A stretch of DNA of 64,000 nt. It comes from Typha latifolia (taxonomy: Eukaryota > Streptophyta > Magnoliopsida > Poales > Typhaceae). The notes under the pieces were generated by a model. The model saw only the letters and a program-made list of their open reading frames with translations. It had not been told where the DNA came from and searched no databases. Numbering within the stretch: the stretch's first letter is position 1; each line of letters starts with the position of its first letter. A program made the translations under genes and the position numbers. Shown here piece after piece: positions 12,943 through 23,789 of the stretch. The stretch covers positions 7,690,501 to 7,754,500 of the forward strand of contig CM034104.1 in the NCBI GenBank assembly GCA_019914945.1, given 5' to 3'.

Positions 12943-13032
12943 CTGGGCGAAGGAGTACATGAGACTGGTGCTGAGGGATCTGGGAGCCGACCACGAGTGG
13001 ATCACGACTATCTCTTCTCCCTCCATCGCCAT
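12943..13032 (-). CDS. Exon 1, branched-chain-aminotransferase-like protein (partial gene)
   Basis: The 30-residue first exon starts at the ATG at 13032; an in-frame second Met at residue 3 is an alternative start. It contains IHSWSAPRSLSTSLMYSFAQ, which holds the SAPRSLSTS loop of the N-terminal P-loop (sulfotransferase-like) domain, and is followed by the donor GTCTCA. Proteins of this plant family combine this domain with a PLP-dependent branched-chain-aminotransferase-like domain; their biochemical role is poorly known. Three consecutive phase-0 exons with proper splice signals and no disruptions argue for a real, recently functional gene. Only 87 residues of several hundred are present. 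An inverted-repeat-bounded element begins 88 bp upstream of the ATG. Confidence 0.9.
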
Positions 13033-13119
13033 TAGAGATGGTTGTGTACCAACTTGGGAGACGAAAAGAGGATGGTTCCTCCGGTTAAGTAATTGGTTTA
13101 AAGGAAACGAAAAAAATAT
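13033..13119 (-). promoter_or_regulatory. Remaining 5' leader/promoter-proximal DNA of the host gene
   Basis: Only 87 bp separate the start codon from the left inverted repeat of the element at 13120. I see no clear TATA box on the minus strand within it. The original promoter is therefore either displaced about 8 kb to the right or replaced by transposon sequence. Confidence 0.5.
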
Positions 13120-13205
13120 GCAAAAAGCCCCTCGATTGTCAAATTGGCAGAAATAGGCAACTAGTTATCCAATTGCAATTTCAAACCTTTTTTTAACTAA
13201 TTTAC
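13120..13205. repeat. Left terminal inverted repeat
   Basis: Inverted partner of 21196-21281. The first 60 bases pair with roughly 85-90% identity by eye. It lies 88 bp upstream of the host gene start codon. Confidence 0.75.
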
Positions 13206-13654
13206 TCCTAACAAATCTCAAAAAGACTATTGTATCGTAAAACAACAGAGCTATTACCCGCAAAATTATCTTATTACCTTATTTACTAATTTAGACTTAA
13301 CAAACTAAAAAAAGACTATCGTGTCCTCCTTCTCCTTAGCGTTATTTCTCATATATCTATTCCCTATCTTTTTCCTCCTTATTCTCATTCTTTTTTCATC
13401 TTCTATTTTTATCACTAACAATTCAAATACTCTTTCTCCTCTAAAATATCATTTGGCAATCCTAGAAGATAATTTCTCCATTAAACATCTCTTTCATCTT
13501 GTTCTTTGATGATCGAAATATTTTGAAAAATAATCTAGAGATCAGATGTATTGTAAACACATAGATTATAAAAGTCTTTCATGTATATATATAAAATATG
13601 CGTAGATTATAAAGGTAGGTGATGCACATATATAATGTGATACTGGTACCCTCA

Positions 13655-16107
13655 CACTCAGAAGGAGGCAATCACAAGGCTAGTACGTGAGATGCTATAG
13701 CAAAGGATCGTCCAACCGAACCATAGCGCCTACTCTTCACCAGTACTTCTTGTGCGCAAGGACAATTTATGACAGTTCTATGTAGGCTATCGTGCCCTCT
13801 ACTCGGTCACCATCAAAGATCGGTACCCTATTCCGATCATTGAGAAGCTCCTAGGTGAGTTGGTGGGTGCAACAATCTTCATCAAATTGGATCTGTGCGC
13901 AGGATACTACTAGATCCGAGTATGAGTAGAAGACGTTCATAAGACAACTTTTCAGACTTTATTCCGATCATTGAGGAGCTTCTAGTTTTCTTTGATGATA
14001 TTCTCGTCTATAGCAGAATCCGAGAGGAGCACATGGACCACCTACACACAATTATGGAGATCCTAGACTCGCATGGCCTATGAATCAAGAGTAGCAAATG
14101 CACTTGGGCTTAGCCTTGAGTTGATTATTTGGGCCACATAATCTCAGCCAATGGTGTAGAGGCAAATTCGGAGAAGATTACGACCATGGTGAGTTAGCCT
14201 AAGCCGAGAACACCCAAGGAGCTTAGAGGGTTTCTTGGTCTGACCGAATAATACCAACGGTTCGTGTAGGGATATGGATGGATTGCGGCACCTTTGATTG
14301 CACTCCTGCACAAGAACGAGCTCAATTGGAGTGAAAAAGTTGAGTCTGCATTTTTGGAATTGAAACGAGCTATGACAAGTGCACTAGTGGTTGCCTTACC
14401 CGACTTCACTAAGACCTTCGTGGTGAAATGTGATGCATCGGGGACAGGTCTAGGAGCGGTTTTGATGTATCGAAGAGATTGCGCTATCTCAGCACCTATA
14501 AGCGTGAGATGTTAGCTGTGGTTCATGCAATTGAGAAGTGGAGAGCTTATCTACTTGGGCACCGCTTCATTGTGTGCATCGATCAGCGATCGCTACCATA
14601 CCTCCTAGGACAGTGAATCTATACTCCAGCATAGCAAAAATGGTTAGCCAAGTTACTTTGATACGAATACGACTTGACCTACAAGAAGGGCAGCAAAAAT
14701 GATGTTGCAGATGCTCTATCAAGGCAACTAGAATCGGCTGAACTAGCAACCTTGTTTGGTCCAACATTTCCTCTCTTGGACAGAATTAGGACTGCCACCA
14801 AAGAATACTCAAAGCTCCAGAAGATCAAACTTCAAATTGAGCAAAATCAAGCTAAACCGGACCACACCATGAGGGATGGTCTGAATTCGATCCATGGGCA
14901 CATTATGGTGCCTACAAATGCTAAACTTAGAAGAGCTTTAGTCAGCTACTTTCATGACTCTCTAGCAGCCGGCCATAAAGGTATGACTAGAACTTATCTT
15001 CATCTTAAACGCAGCTATAGATGGATAGGGATGAAGAAGGATATGTGAGCCTATGTCAAGGCTTGTGATACATGCCAACGGGTCAAGGCTAAGTCAACCA
15101 AGCCCGCTGCCTTGCTGCAGCCCCTGCCCATACCAGATCAATTCTAGGAGAACCTCGTACTTGATTTCATTGAAGGCCTACCAACGATTCGAAAAAAAAT
15201 ATGTGATCATGGTTGTGGTTGATTGCCTCAGCAAGTACGTGCATCTCATTACTCTAAGTCATCCTTACACGGCTCGGACAATGGAGGAAGCTTTATAATG
15301 TGAAGTGGTTTGTCTCGATGGGGTTCCACGCTTTATTGTGTCCAACCGATATCCTATCTTCACTAGTAAGTTCTGGACTGAAATGGCACCTCTTCAAAGG
15401 ACCGAGTCTAAAAGAGTTAATCATTGCTTGGAGCAATATCTGCATTGCTACGCTAGCGAGCAACCACGAAAATGGCTAGAAATCCTCCCATTGGTGGAGT
15501 GGGCATACAACACTAGCCACCATTCCGCTACTGGTGTCACACCCTTTGAAGCTGTCTATGGAAGACCACCACCCACTCTTATGGCATATCTTCCAGAACG
15601 AGTTTAGAGAGAACAGAAGTAGAAGAAGCTCTAATGGAGCGGGATGAGCAACTCAGGAAATTGAAGCTAAATCTAACTCGAGCTCAGAATCGGATGCGTC
15701 AAATTTATGATCGCAAACACACAGATCGAGTTTTTTCTGTAGGAGATTGGGTCTTTGTCAAACTACAACCATATCACCAAATTTCAGTTCGATCAGTGCC
15801 TAACCAGAAATTAGCTCACCGTTACTTCGGTCCATACCAGGTCGTGGAGCGAATATATCATGTATTTCACGTGTCGGCTCCACGAGTGTGAGTTGGAGCT
15901 GAGCAGGTCGTGTTGGATCGACTTCCTGAGCCTATCATAGAAGACCATGATCTAGTTCCACTTCGGACTCTAGCCAAGAGAAGGATACGAGTGGGAGGTC
16001 GACTTGAGACCCAAGTCCTAGTAGAGTGGATCGGTGGACCAGTTGAGGACCCAACATGGGAGTTGGAGTCAAAGCTGATGCAACGCTCTCCAGAATATTC
16101 ACCTTGA
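13655..16107 (+). pseudogene. Gypsy pol relic: RT, RNase H, integrase, chromodomain
   Basis: The 5'-truncated pol starts in RT (motif YSSPVLLVRKD near 13730, then DRYPIPIIEKLL). An internal RT deletion near 13960 jumps to VFFDDILVYS. RNase H follows (VVKCDASGTGLGAVLM at 14422), then the ADALSRQ linker and a zinc-binding region ending CDTCQ (15064). The integrase core has the DFIEGLP block, but the usual DRDP block reads NRYP, so catalytic acidic residues are lost. GVTPFEAVYGRPPP, the GPYQVVERI block and a chromodomain (VLVEWIGG, PTWELESKL) complete it. Stops and frameshifts are frequent. Gag and protease are absent. It is a chromovirus-type element and is dead. Confidence 0.85.
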
Positions 16108-16135
16108 GGACAAAGTGAATGGAAGCGTGGTGGAG

Positions 16136-16619
16136 TGTTATGATCCAAGCCCAAGCTGATCTAGCTTAGCCAAGCAAAATCACTTGATCAACTATTGGAT
16201 GCACAAACTATCTATCTTAGATTTGTTTATTTCCTTTAAGTTGTTCAATTAAGACCTTATAGTCTGTTGCATTTGCTTATTAGACCTAGTTGGTCTAAGT
16301 TTGCTTATTAGCATTAGTCAGTATAAGGGTTAACTAGCCTAATTCAGAATAAGCTACTTATAAATTGTGGTGTGCAGCTCTTTTGCTCATTATGAAATGA
16401 ATTAGCTAGTTTTAGCCTTAAGAGTAGCCACAATCTAAATAGCCTCCTCCAACACCTCTGAAATTTCCCTCTGCACCTCTATTTCAACCGTCCTCTAGCA
16501 CTCCTACACCAGGTCGTGGCCACCCTCTCTCGATCCAAACGAGAGAATTACCACACCTAGAAGCATCTGCAACTTCTTCAAATCTAGATCTGCTTTTCTA
16601 GAATTTAGGCCGCTACACA
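16136..16619 (+). mobile_element. 3' LTR of the gypsy relic
   Basis: It follows a purine tract (GGAAGCGTGGTGGAG) and begins TGTTATGATCCAAGCCC. A TATA box (TTATAAAT) lies near 16359. It ends about GCCGCTACACA. No PBS follows, so it is a 3' LTR or an LTR shared with the short element to its right. Confidence 0.6.
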
Positions 16620-16656
16620 ACCCGAGAGAGAGAGAGAGGAGGTGTGGGCCTAAACT

Positions 16657-17130
16657 ATGGTCGCAGCCCCTCCTCTAGCTGCGGTGGAGGCTCCCCCACC
16701 ACCGCAAACCATCCCTACGACTGCTGTAGCGCTAGAGCAGCCCCCAGTAGTGGCCGCAGGGTCATCTTCCCCACCCGCATTGGAAGCTAGGGCCAAAAAC
16801 CCTAACTTTCCACTAGCAGCGATCCAAGCCCCACTGGCCCAAACCATCATAACTGATCACTTCCTTGGACCACCCATGCCCGAGCCATGGCCTAAACCAT
16901 ATGCACTAGTACCTTGCCTCAAACCACTTATGGCTAGGATTTGGGCCAAGCCACCAGCAGCTACAGTAGACTATGGCTTGAATAAGTAGGCCCTTGAGCA
17001 AAACCCACTATGGGGCCCTCCTCCTTGTGGTACACGAGACCCACATGGAAATCAAAGACATACAGTTCGAGAGCGACGAAAGGTATACCACGAACACCTT
17101 GAGGACAAGGTGGTTGGAAATGTAGTGGAT
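16657..17130 (+). pseudogene. Short gag N-terminal fragment fused to element 3' end
   Basis: It encodes an alanine/proline-rich gag N-terminus. Blocks such as EARAKNPNF and AQTIITDHFLGPPMPEPWP also occur, more decayed, at 8050-8130. A stop at 16987 is followed by a different frame reading HLEDKVVGN and then the purine tract. All enzymatic domains are missing. The junction repeats the pattern at 29024-29776 and 63000: gag joined to the last codons before the PPT. Confidence 0.65.
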
Positions 17131-17824
17131 AGATGCAAACCAAGTTAGATTGAATTGTATCATAAGGACATTGGGCTCGATGAATCAAGCCTATTTATCT
17201 TTTAGTTGAATTATGCTTATGTAAGCCCTTAAAGCAAGTCTAATTAAATCATATGAGCCACTAAGATAAGTTTAATTAAGTCATGTAAACTACTAAGACA
17301 AGTTTAATTAAGTCATGTAAGCCTATAAGATAAGTCCTTGTTTGAGTAGTATAAGCCTTTAGGGCTAAGTCCGAGTAGAACTTATTATACCCAACCTCTA
17401 TATATAGAGGGGCTAGGTTTCTTTGTTTATACATTGAGAATTAATTGAGTTTAGTTTTCTTATTATCGTATTTACCATTTTTATTGTAGCCGTTAGATCG
17501 TCCTTATCTTCATAGGAGTACATCGTAACTTAGAACACTCTCAAACACCAAAATTCTAGACATCACCTTCCTGCAGCAGCCACCCTACTATACAGCCGTC
17601 CATCACCACCCTTGGCCATCCCCCACCCTTCAACGATCGCTACAACGTCAGATATTTATCATTCTGCCTCGTTTTGACCTTGCTTTACTATTTTATTTAT
17701 ATCTTTTTATCCAGACTTCAATTTATGTAAAATTAGAACTATTAGAATCCTAACTAATAACGCTACCACCACTTAAATTTTTATAATTTCCTTATGTAAA
17801 TATTTTCAAATATGGTTCATAACA
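17131..17824 (+). mobile_element. Gypsy LTR, TGATGCGAACC family
   Basis: It begins with a mutated first base (AGATGCAAACCAAG) where the related LTR at 18637 has TGATGCGAACC, and ends TATGGTTCATAACA. The TATA region is a perfect palindrome, CCTCTATATATAGAGG (17395-17410). The U3 carries three 32 bp tandem repeats. Confidence 0.65.
17236..17331 (+). repeat. Three 32 bp tandem repeats in LTR U3
   Basis: Units start at 17236, 17268 and 17300, each of the form AAGT(T/C)TAATTAA(G/A)TCAT followed by a variable half. Tandem U3 repeats are typical candidate enhancer elements. Confidence 0.8.
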
Positions 17825-17989
17825 GATGCACTATGCTCATGCACAAGTAAATTCATTTCTTCTTGTGCATATATCAATGTCTTTTTAACCTATGAGAAAT
17901 AATTTATAAAAAAAATTAAAATTAGTCAAGGTTGATAATATCTATATAAAATTGAGAAAGATAAATATTAAACATTACCAAGATTGGCC

Positions 17990-19640
17990 TTATTTTATAG
18001 GTTCTTCTTTATTGTGGATCGATGCAACACCTTATTTTTTACCCACTTGAACAGCTGAGGGAACACGTTTGGGTTTGACGGCTTTACAAAGTCAACATGC
18101 TTATAAAACTAACAAATGAGCAAGATGACGACACCATTTAAATAACATATTTTTCCTTCTCTTTTCTTCTTCATTTCTTTCTCTCTTATGTGTCTTATCT
18201 ATAGATCATATTAAGAAGTCATGAACAAAGATGTCCATGAATACTTTAAAAGGCCTTCAATATCCTCCAAATAATGTGTAAGGCCGGGTGGGCATGTGTA
18301 GTTACTTCTTTAGAAAAGTATGCTATTGCATATGGATAGTATAAAAAGTGAACAAAATCTTCAACATCACTTTCCATATTGCTAGGTGATAGCTTCTCCA
18401 ACATCCTAAGAATGACAAAACGATCTAATTTCTAATTATCTTCATCCAAATGCTTTGTAACAAATTCCAAAAATGGTTCATTCCTATTGTAATCTATGTC
18501 AATAGGAAGATTAACAATTGACATACTAATAATAACAGCTACATTCTCCTTTGTTAGTGGTAGAACGAGATACCCAATCTTGAAGCAACTCTCATATAAC
18601 TAACAAGAGAGTAACTCTTGCACCAACGACATGTTATGATGCGAACCAGGTTAACTCAGATTATATCAAGGGGATATTGGACTCAATGGGTTGAGTCTAT
18701 TTATTTTATCTATTTTTATAGTTTAGTTAGAGTCTTAGTAGGTTAGAACCTTATTTAATTAGTTAAATCTAGCTCTGGACAGTTTCGGAAAAATATTCAG
18801 AAGATATTTGTCATATCTCTGAATATTATGAAACCACTTGGTAAGATCGATGACGTCCTGATCTATAACTTTCGTATTCAAGGTTTCTCAAGATTCAGAA
18901 TGGCAAAACGAAAGGCTAATCTGAAAAGGATAAGAAAGATTATTTTAGTTTAGTTTGTTTAAGACTCTTAATGTTTTATTCTCTATAAATAGGGCCTTAA
19001 TGTTTTACTCTCTATAAATAGGGCCTTATGGCTTGTATCTAGGTATACATAAAATAAAGATTAATTGGCTTTTATCTTGCGTCCTAGTATCTCCCCTCTT
19101 ATCTTAGCCAAAGGCTACAATCTCCCTTCTCCCTCTTTACCAACCAACGCCGCCGATTTTATCGAGGTGGTTTCATAATATTCAGAGACCTAACGAATAT
19201 CTTATGAATATTTTTCTAAAACTGCGTAGAGCTAGATTTAGCTAATTAAATAAAATTTTAACCTACTAAGATTAACTAAACTATAAAAGCAAATAAGATA
19301 AATAGACTCAACTCATTAAGCTCAATATCCCCTTAATATGATCCGAGCTAACCTAGTTCGCATCATGTTAGCATCAATTTAAGGAAATTCTACCAATCTT
19401 ACAAAGGGTGTATGCATCAGGATATTATTATGTGGCTCCCTCATAAATTTTTTTGTAGCTTCTATGACGGCACAAGTTTAGCATCTAGGGTATAAATATA
19501 CCATATATTTATTTTGCTCATCTTCTAATTTTTGCTTCTTACTGATATCTGCCAAAATTTCTTGACTTTTAGGTTTTGCAGGATTTTGTATTGCTCGCTT
19601 AGATTTTTTACTAACTATACTACTTTCATGATTATCTATA
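17990..19640 (-). pseudogene. Plant-mobile-domain (aminotransferase-like/DUF1985-like) protein relic
   Basis: Minus-strand translations give protein-like blocks. These are KKSKRAIQNPAKPKSQEILA and HTPFVRLVEFP (19590-19385); then, beyond an insertion, CFKIGYLVLPLTKENVAVI, VEDFVHFLYYPYAIAYFSKE and YLEDIEGLLKYSWTSLF (18600-18220); then NPNVFPQLFKWVKNK (about 18050). The layout of a short fold block, 'DVA-I', then 'YLEDI...YSW', resembles plant mobile domain proteins, which are carried by several transposon lineages. Stops and frame changes are present. The element at 18637-19365 splits it. The family call is from memory and is tentative. Confidence 0.45.
18637..19365. mobile_element. LTR insertion with ~200 bp inverted U3 ends and 5 bp duplication
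   Basis: It is flanked by TGTTA at 18632-18636 and 19366-19370. It begins TGATGCGAACC and ends GGTTCGCATCA-like (…CTAGTTCGCATCA). The outer 201 bp (18637-18837) and 199 bp (19167-19365) are inverted copies about 85% alike. The centre holds LTR promoter sequence with a 29 bp tandem duplication that doubles the TATA box (TATAAATA at 18984 and 19013). An ordinary LTR would end in U5; here both ends are U3-type. It interrupts the mobile-domain relic. Confidence 0.8.
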
Positions 19641-19651
19641 AAAGGTGCGCA

Positions 19652-19933
19652 TTCATATTAGTCAAGGTGCATATTTTATTATAGAAATATGTGCATTTAG
19701 TGTACAAAATATACGCACCTAAAAAATAAAATATATTATACTATTAAAATAGCATATTGTACCTCTTACGTAAATTTTATGCATTCTATCAAGAAAATAT
19801 AGGTGTCTGATTTACAATGCACACACCTATATAAATTATATGTTTTCATATTAGTCAATATGCGTATTCTATTATAGAAATGTGTACATCTAGTGTACAA
19901 CATATGTGCATTTAGAACAAAATATATTATACA
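19652..19933 (+). repeat. Direct repeat pair of ~90 bp
   Basis: Copies at 19652-19742 and 19844-19933 share TTCATATTAGTCAA, TATTATAGAAAT, TAGTGTACAA and AAATATATTATAC. The spacer is about 100 bp and AT-rich. Confidence 0.75.
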
Positions 19934-21195
19934 ATTAATAGCTAAATAAGTTATTGCCATTTCAAGTAGAACATAGCTTGTCGAGCAAATTACAATCTTA
20001 TGAAGTAAATCCAACAGAATTGTTCCAAAAAGCGCCGATCTTCCTCAAAAGTCCGACACTCCGCATCCTCTTTAAATAAATTCCAACCCAAAATAATGGA
20101 CATTAGAAGAATTAAAAGAGATCGTCTTAAAGAAAGATAAAATATCACTAGTCAATTAAAAAACAAAGATATTTGGCTTGATAAGAGTATGAAGAATATT
20201 GGAGAATCTAGATATAAGTATACCATGAGAGATTCATTCATGTTTGAAATTATTTCCTATATAAAATGATTTCTAAGTGACCATGAATTGCATTTACTGT
20301 AGGAGCTTTTCCTTTTGTAATGGACACCTTATTTTGACTAGGATTCAATTCTTGTAATTTGGACAAAATGATATTTTGGTTAAATTTCTATACCAACTTA
20401 GAGGAAAATGCTAAAACCATGGTACTTTCGAGTTCCTCCCCACTATTTGTGGGTTGAAGAAGCTTCCAATCTTTACTATTTTTATTGCTTCTATGGCCCC
20501 AAATTTTAGCTCTAGTTTAGTCTGAAATCAACATGTGTAACTCATTAAGAACTTTATAAATTCAAGGATGAGAGGAATTAATGAAGATGTACAATTGGTT
20601 ACTTTATAGGGTTGCAGAATTATTGATATTAAATAACAATTGACTATGTTATCAAAATTAAACATAAGAGAAATTAAATAAGGACTAACAATAATAAATA
20701 AAATAATTCAAAAATATAGAGAAAATTAAATATTTCATACTAATAAAAAAAACTAATGACCTAAAATAACCTGAGGATTTATCTTGCTTCTTTGCCGAGG
20801 AGCCATAAGATCAATCAAAAATAGTAAAAATGGTAAAGAAGAGAAGAAGAGAATAAGAATTGAACAAAAAAGAGTTGGATGCATGCTTTAGGGTTTGATG
20901 CAAACAACTTTAAGGCAAAATATTATGGTCGATGTGTGCATTAGGATTTGATGCATGAGAATGGAAAGACAATGAAAAGAGTAGAGAGGAAGAAGAGGAA
21001 GCAGAGGAAGAAGATGAAGAAGAGGAAGACGGGGAAGTTGGGATTGATGGTGAGGAGAGAAAAACTCATTTGAAGTGTGAGGAGAAAACTAAATGAAAGA
21101 AGAAGAAAAGGAAGGGGTTTGAGCGGTTAAAGATTTAATTAATTAGATATATTAGATTAAACAGTTGGGTTAGGTTAGAGAAAAGATAAATTAGT
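19934..21195. other. Unassigned interior of the inverted-repeat-bounded element
   Basis: On the minus strand, 20110-20000 gives a short protein-like run (NLFKEDAECRTFEEDRRFLE) that ends at a stop; it may be a further exon of the mobile-domain relic. The plus strand at 20980-21110 is a GAA/GAG-rich run that would encode an acidic tract. Nothing else is recognisable. Confidence 0.35.
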
Positions 21196-21281
21196 CTAAA
21201 TCAGTAAAAAAAAAAATTTTAATTGTAATTTGATAACTAGGGGCCTATTTCTGCCAATTTGATAATTGAGGGGCCTTTTGC
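21196..21281. repeat. Right terminal inverted repeat
   Basis: Inverse of 13120-13205. Beyond it, TGTAAATCGCCC (21282-21293) may be the true outer end, which the left copy has lost. Confidence 0.7.
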
Positions 21282-21300
21282 TGTAAATCGCCCGAATTTT

Positions 21301-21865
21301 TGACCAAATTAGATCTGTTCAAAAATTTATTTATCAATATAGGCAGCCCCCTCAAACTTATTACTATTAAGTTACTTGAGCAATGACACGATACTAACCA
21401 ATATTTATTAAAAATAATTTTCATCCCTTCAAAATTTAAAGAGTATATAAGACAATTTACATATACGATCAGATTAACCGATAAGTAAACTAGAATTAAG
21501 TATTTTCTTATTGGTTATCCTGTAAATGTTTCCTTAATAATAATAGTAGAATATGTGGAGAAATTTATATGACTTTTGAATATTTCAAAAAATGTTGAAC
21601 TTATAAGTGTTTTACTTTTATAGTAAAAACACTATCAAAATAAGCATTTTTACATATAAGTAAAATTTAACTTAAGCTGCTGAAATACTAACTTAATTAA
21701 ATTTCTACAAATAAAACACTGAAATGCCCAGCGTTTTAACAAAATAAAACACTTATGAATTCAACATTTTAGTTAGGGTTATAGTAAAATATACTCCTTT
21801 TGGTAATAAGTTTGAGTGATATTTTATTTTGATAAATAAAATTTGACACTGGGCTAGTTTGGTCA
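21301..21865. mobile_element. MITE-like element with ~65 bp inverted repeats
   Basis: The left end (TGACCAAATTAG..., TTTATTTATCAATATA, CTCAAACTTATTAC) is matched by the reverse complement of 21802-21865 (TGACCAAACTAG..., ATTTATCAAAATA, CTCAAACTTATTAC). It is AT-rich and non-coding. No clean target duplication was found, perhaps because it abuts the previous inverted repeat. Confidence 0.6.
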
Positions 21866-23008
21866 ATCGCTCTTAGTCCATTTTTTATGATTATCCACTG
21901 CCAAGGGACCCGACCGAGGGACGACCGGCTTGCACGACCTGATCAGTAACGAGAATTGAAAATGCTTAAGCCTTAAGGCCAAGTGGAGCAATTTACTTGG
22001 GATAATCTTGTTTAATCTGAGGACATGTGGAGCAACTTTTGATTATAACTTCTAAAATTATTTTTCTATTATTTGGATTTTTAATTTATTTTTCTCTAAT
22101 ATAGAAAGAAGATCAAGAAATTGGATTGACGTATCAACTTTACCCTTTTATCTAACGAATTAAATTAATTTAATATTTAAAAAATAATACTACTATTAAA
22201 TTATTTAATCAAATATCTAGTAGTAACTTAATTTAACAAGTAATTCAGTTATTTAACATAAGTACCGAATAATGAAGTTCATTAGATATTAGATTATTTA
22301 AAATATAACATAATACATAACTTTATTAAACAATTATTCTATGTAACACAAGGACATCAAAATTGGAGTTTTTTTTTCCTAAATTACGGCTATAGGGAAA
22401 AATATTTCCCGTTGTACAACTTTTGCCAGCTCAACATATCACTATATCAAACTGCGAATTTGTCTCAATTAATCACTAAGTTAATATGCTGAAAAACTAT
22501 CAGGAAGAGCGATTAGTGAACTGCTCTTCGAGAAAACTTTTCAGTTTATTAATCGCTCTCTTGGAAAGTGAGTTATTGTAATAGACCAATTTGCTGGAAT
22601 ACAATTGTTCTGTATATAAAAGCCTGTAGTGGAAAGCGATTAATTAATCACTCTCCAAAAGAGCATTTTACTGAATTGCTTTTCTGGATGGCAAATTACT
22701 TAATAAAACGCTCTCTAGGAAGGCATTTTATAGCTATTTAAACACAAAACACTTTGTCATTTTGCACTTGGTCATTTTCACCCAAAAGCCCTCTCCTCTC
22801 TTACTCTGTCGAGTCTTCCTTCTCAGCAACCACAACCTTCCTTGCGATCACAATTTCCTAGCAAGCTTCTCACGACACAATCTTCCTTGTTTTCTCAGTG
22901 ATCTCTCCGCTTTGACCAAACCCTCTTCCCAGCAATAGACCTCTTAATTAGTAGCATTACCCTTAGTAACCCTCTCTCTGACTTCAATATTTGTTTTGTT
23001 CCCGTTAG
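21866..23008. other. Unassigned DNA with short inverted repeats and a promoter-like stretch
   Basis: An imperfect inverted repeat pairs 22499-22523 with 22542-22566 around GAGCGATTA, and related GAGCG/CGCTC motifs recur to 22720. TATATAAAAGCC near 22612 and a CT-rich leader-like run at 22790-22970 look like an LTR or gene promoter, but no coding region follows. Confidence 0.4.
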
Positions 23009-23630
23009 TACGGCTGTCAAAATAAACAAGCCAACTCGAGCTCGACTGATAAGCCTCAAGTAAGCTTGGCTCGAAAATAAGCTGAACCAAGTTTGATCTT
23101 CAGAATAGGCTTAAAAATATTTTCGAGACAAGTTTGATCATGGACCAGCTCAATCAAATAAGCTCAACAAAGCTCGATATAACTATAATATATATTATAA
23201 GTAATATTTTTTATATTATACTATAATTTTATTATATTTTAAAATTTTCTTAAATAGATTGTAAATGTACCTTGATCTTGTGGAATTTAGTTTTGAATGA
23301 ATTCTGATCATATCCTATATTTTTTAATTACATAGACAGTTCTAATAGTTTATATTTTTTAATTGGACCTTATTTTAAGTATGATTAAAGTCTAAATCAA
23401 ACTTAAATTTAATTTAATTTAATTTTTATTAAACTTAAAATTTGATTTGAATTGATTAAGACTTAAAATTACTTATTGATCGACTTGTTTAGGCTCGAGC
23501 TCAAAATTAACTTGAATTAAAATAATTTTAATTTCATCTTGATCACAAATCTAGGATCAAAATTATTTTTAATTTAAACTTGATAAGAGCTAGGCTTGAT
23601 CTCAAGCTCAGCTATATTACCCCCTACCAA
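23009..23630. mobile_element. Possible hAT-type non-autonomous element
   Basis: The left end (GGCTGTCAAAATAAACAAGCC followed by GAGCTCGA and AGCTTGGCTCGA repeats) is like hAT subterminal regions rich in GAGC/GCTC. The right end near 23600 has GAGCTAGGCTTGA and CTCAAGCTCAGC. Terminal repeats and an 8 bp duplication could not be confirmed. Confidence 0.35.
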
Positions 23631-23789
23631 TGAGTAGTGAGATATTATTTTCCTACATTGACTTGCGGTTCCTTGGTTTTGCAGTTTGTTGTTGTTCTCT
23701 TCATTTTAGACAGTTCGGTCCAGACATTGCAAGTGGAGATATGAAATGAAATCAAATACTGGGTAACTATAATGTACATATGGTTCATA

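Larger units (their letters stand above)
13120..21281 (-). mobile_element. Candidate Mutator-like element with ~85 bp inverted repeats and nested insertions
   Basis: The left end (13120-13205) and the reverse complement of the right end (21196-21281) align without gaps at the start. Both share GCAAAA, GCCCCTC, ATTGTCAAATTGG (one mismatch), CAGAAATAGG and CTAGTTATC; similarity then fades over about 100 bp. Long TIRs and the large size suggest a Mutator-like element. Inside lie minus-strand protein remains (17990-19640), two gypsy relics, three LTRs and an inverted-end LTR insertion. I could not identify a MULE transposase or a 9 bp target duplication. Two separate MITEs in opposite orientation remain an alternative. 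Confidence 0.5.

Noticed and set aside
23720..23760. Possible splice acceptor and short exon (TTTTGCAG then open sequence)
   Set aside because: The open stretch is short, meets a stop at once, and has no matching donor or homologous peptide.
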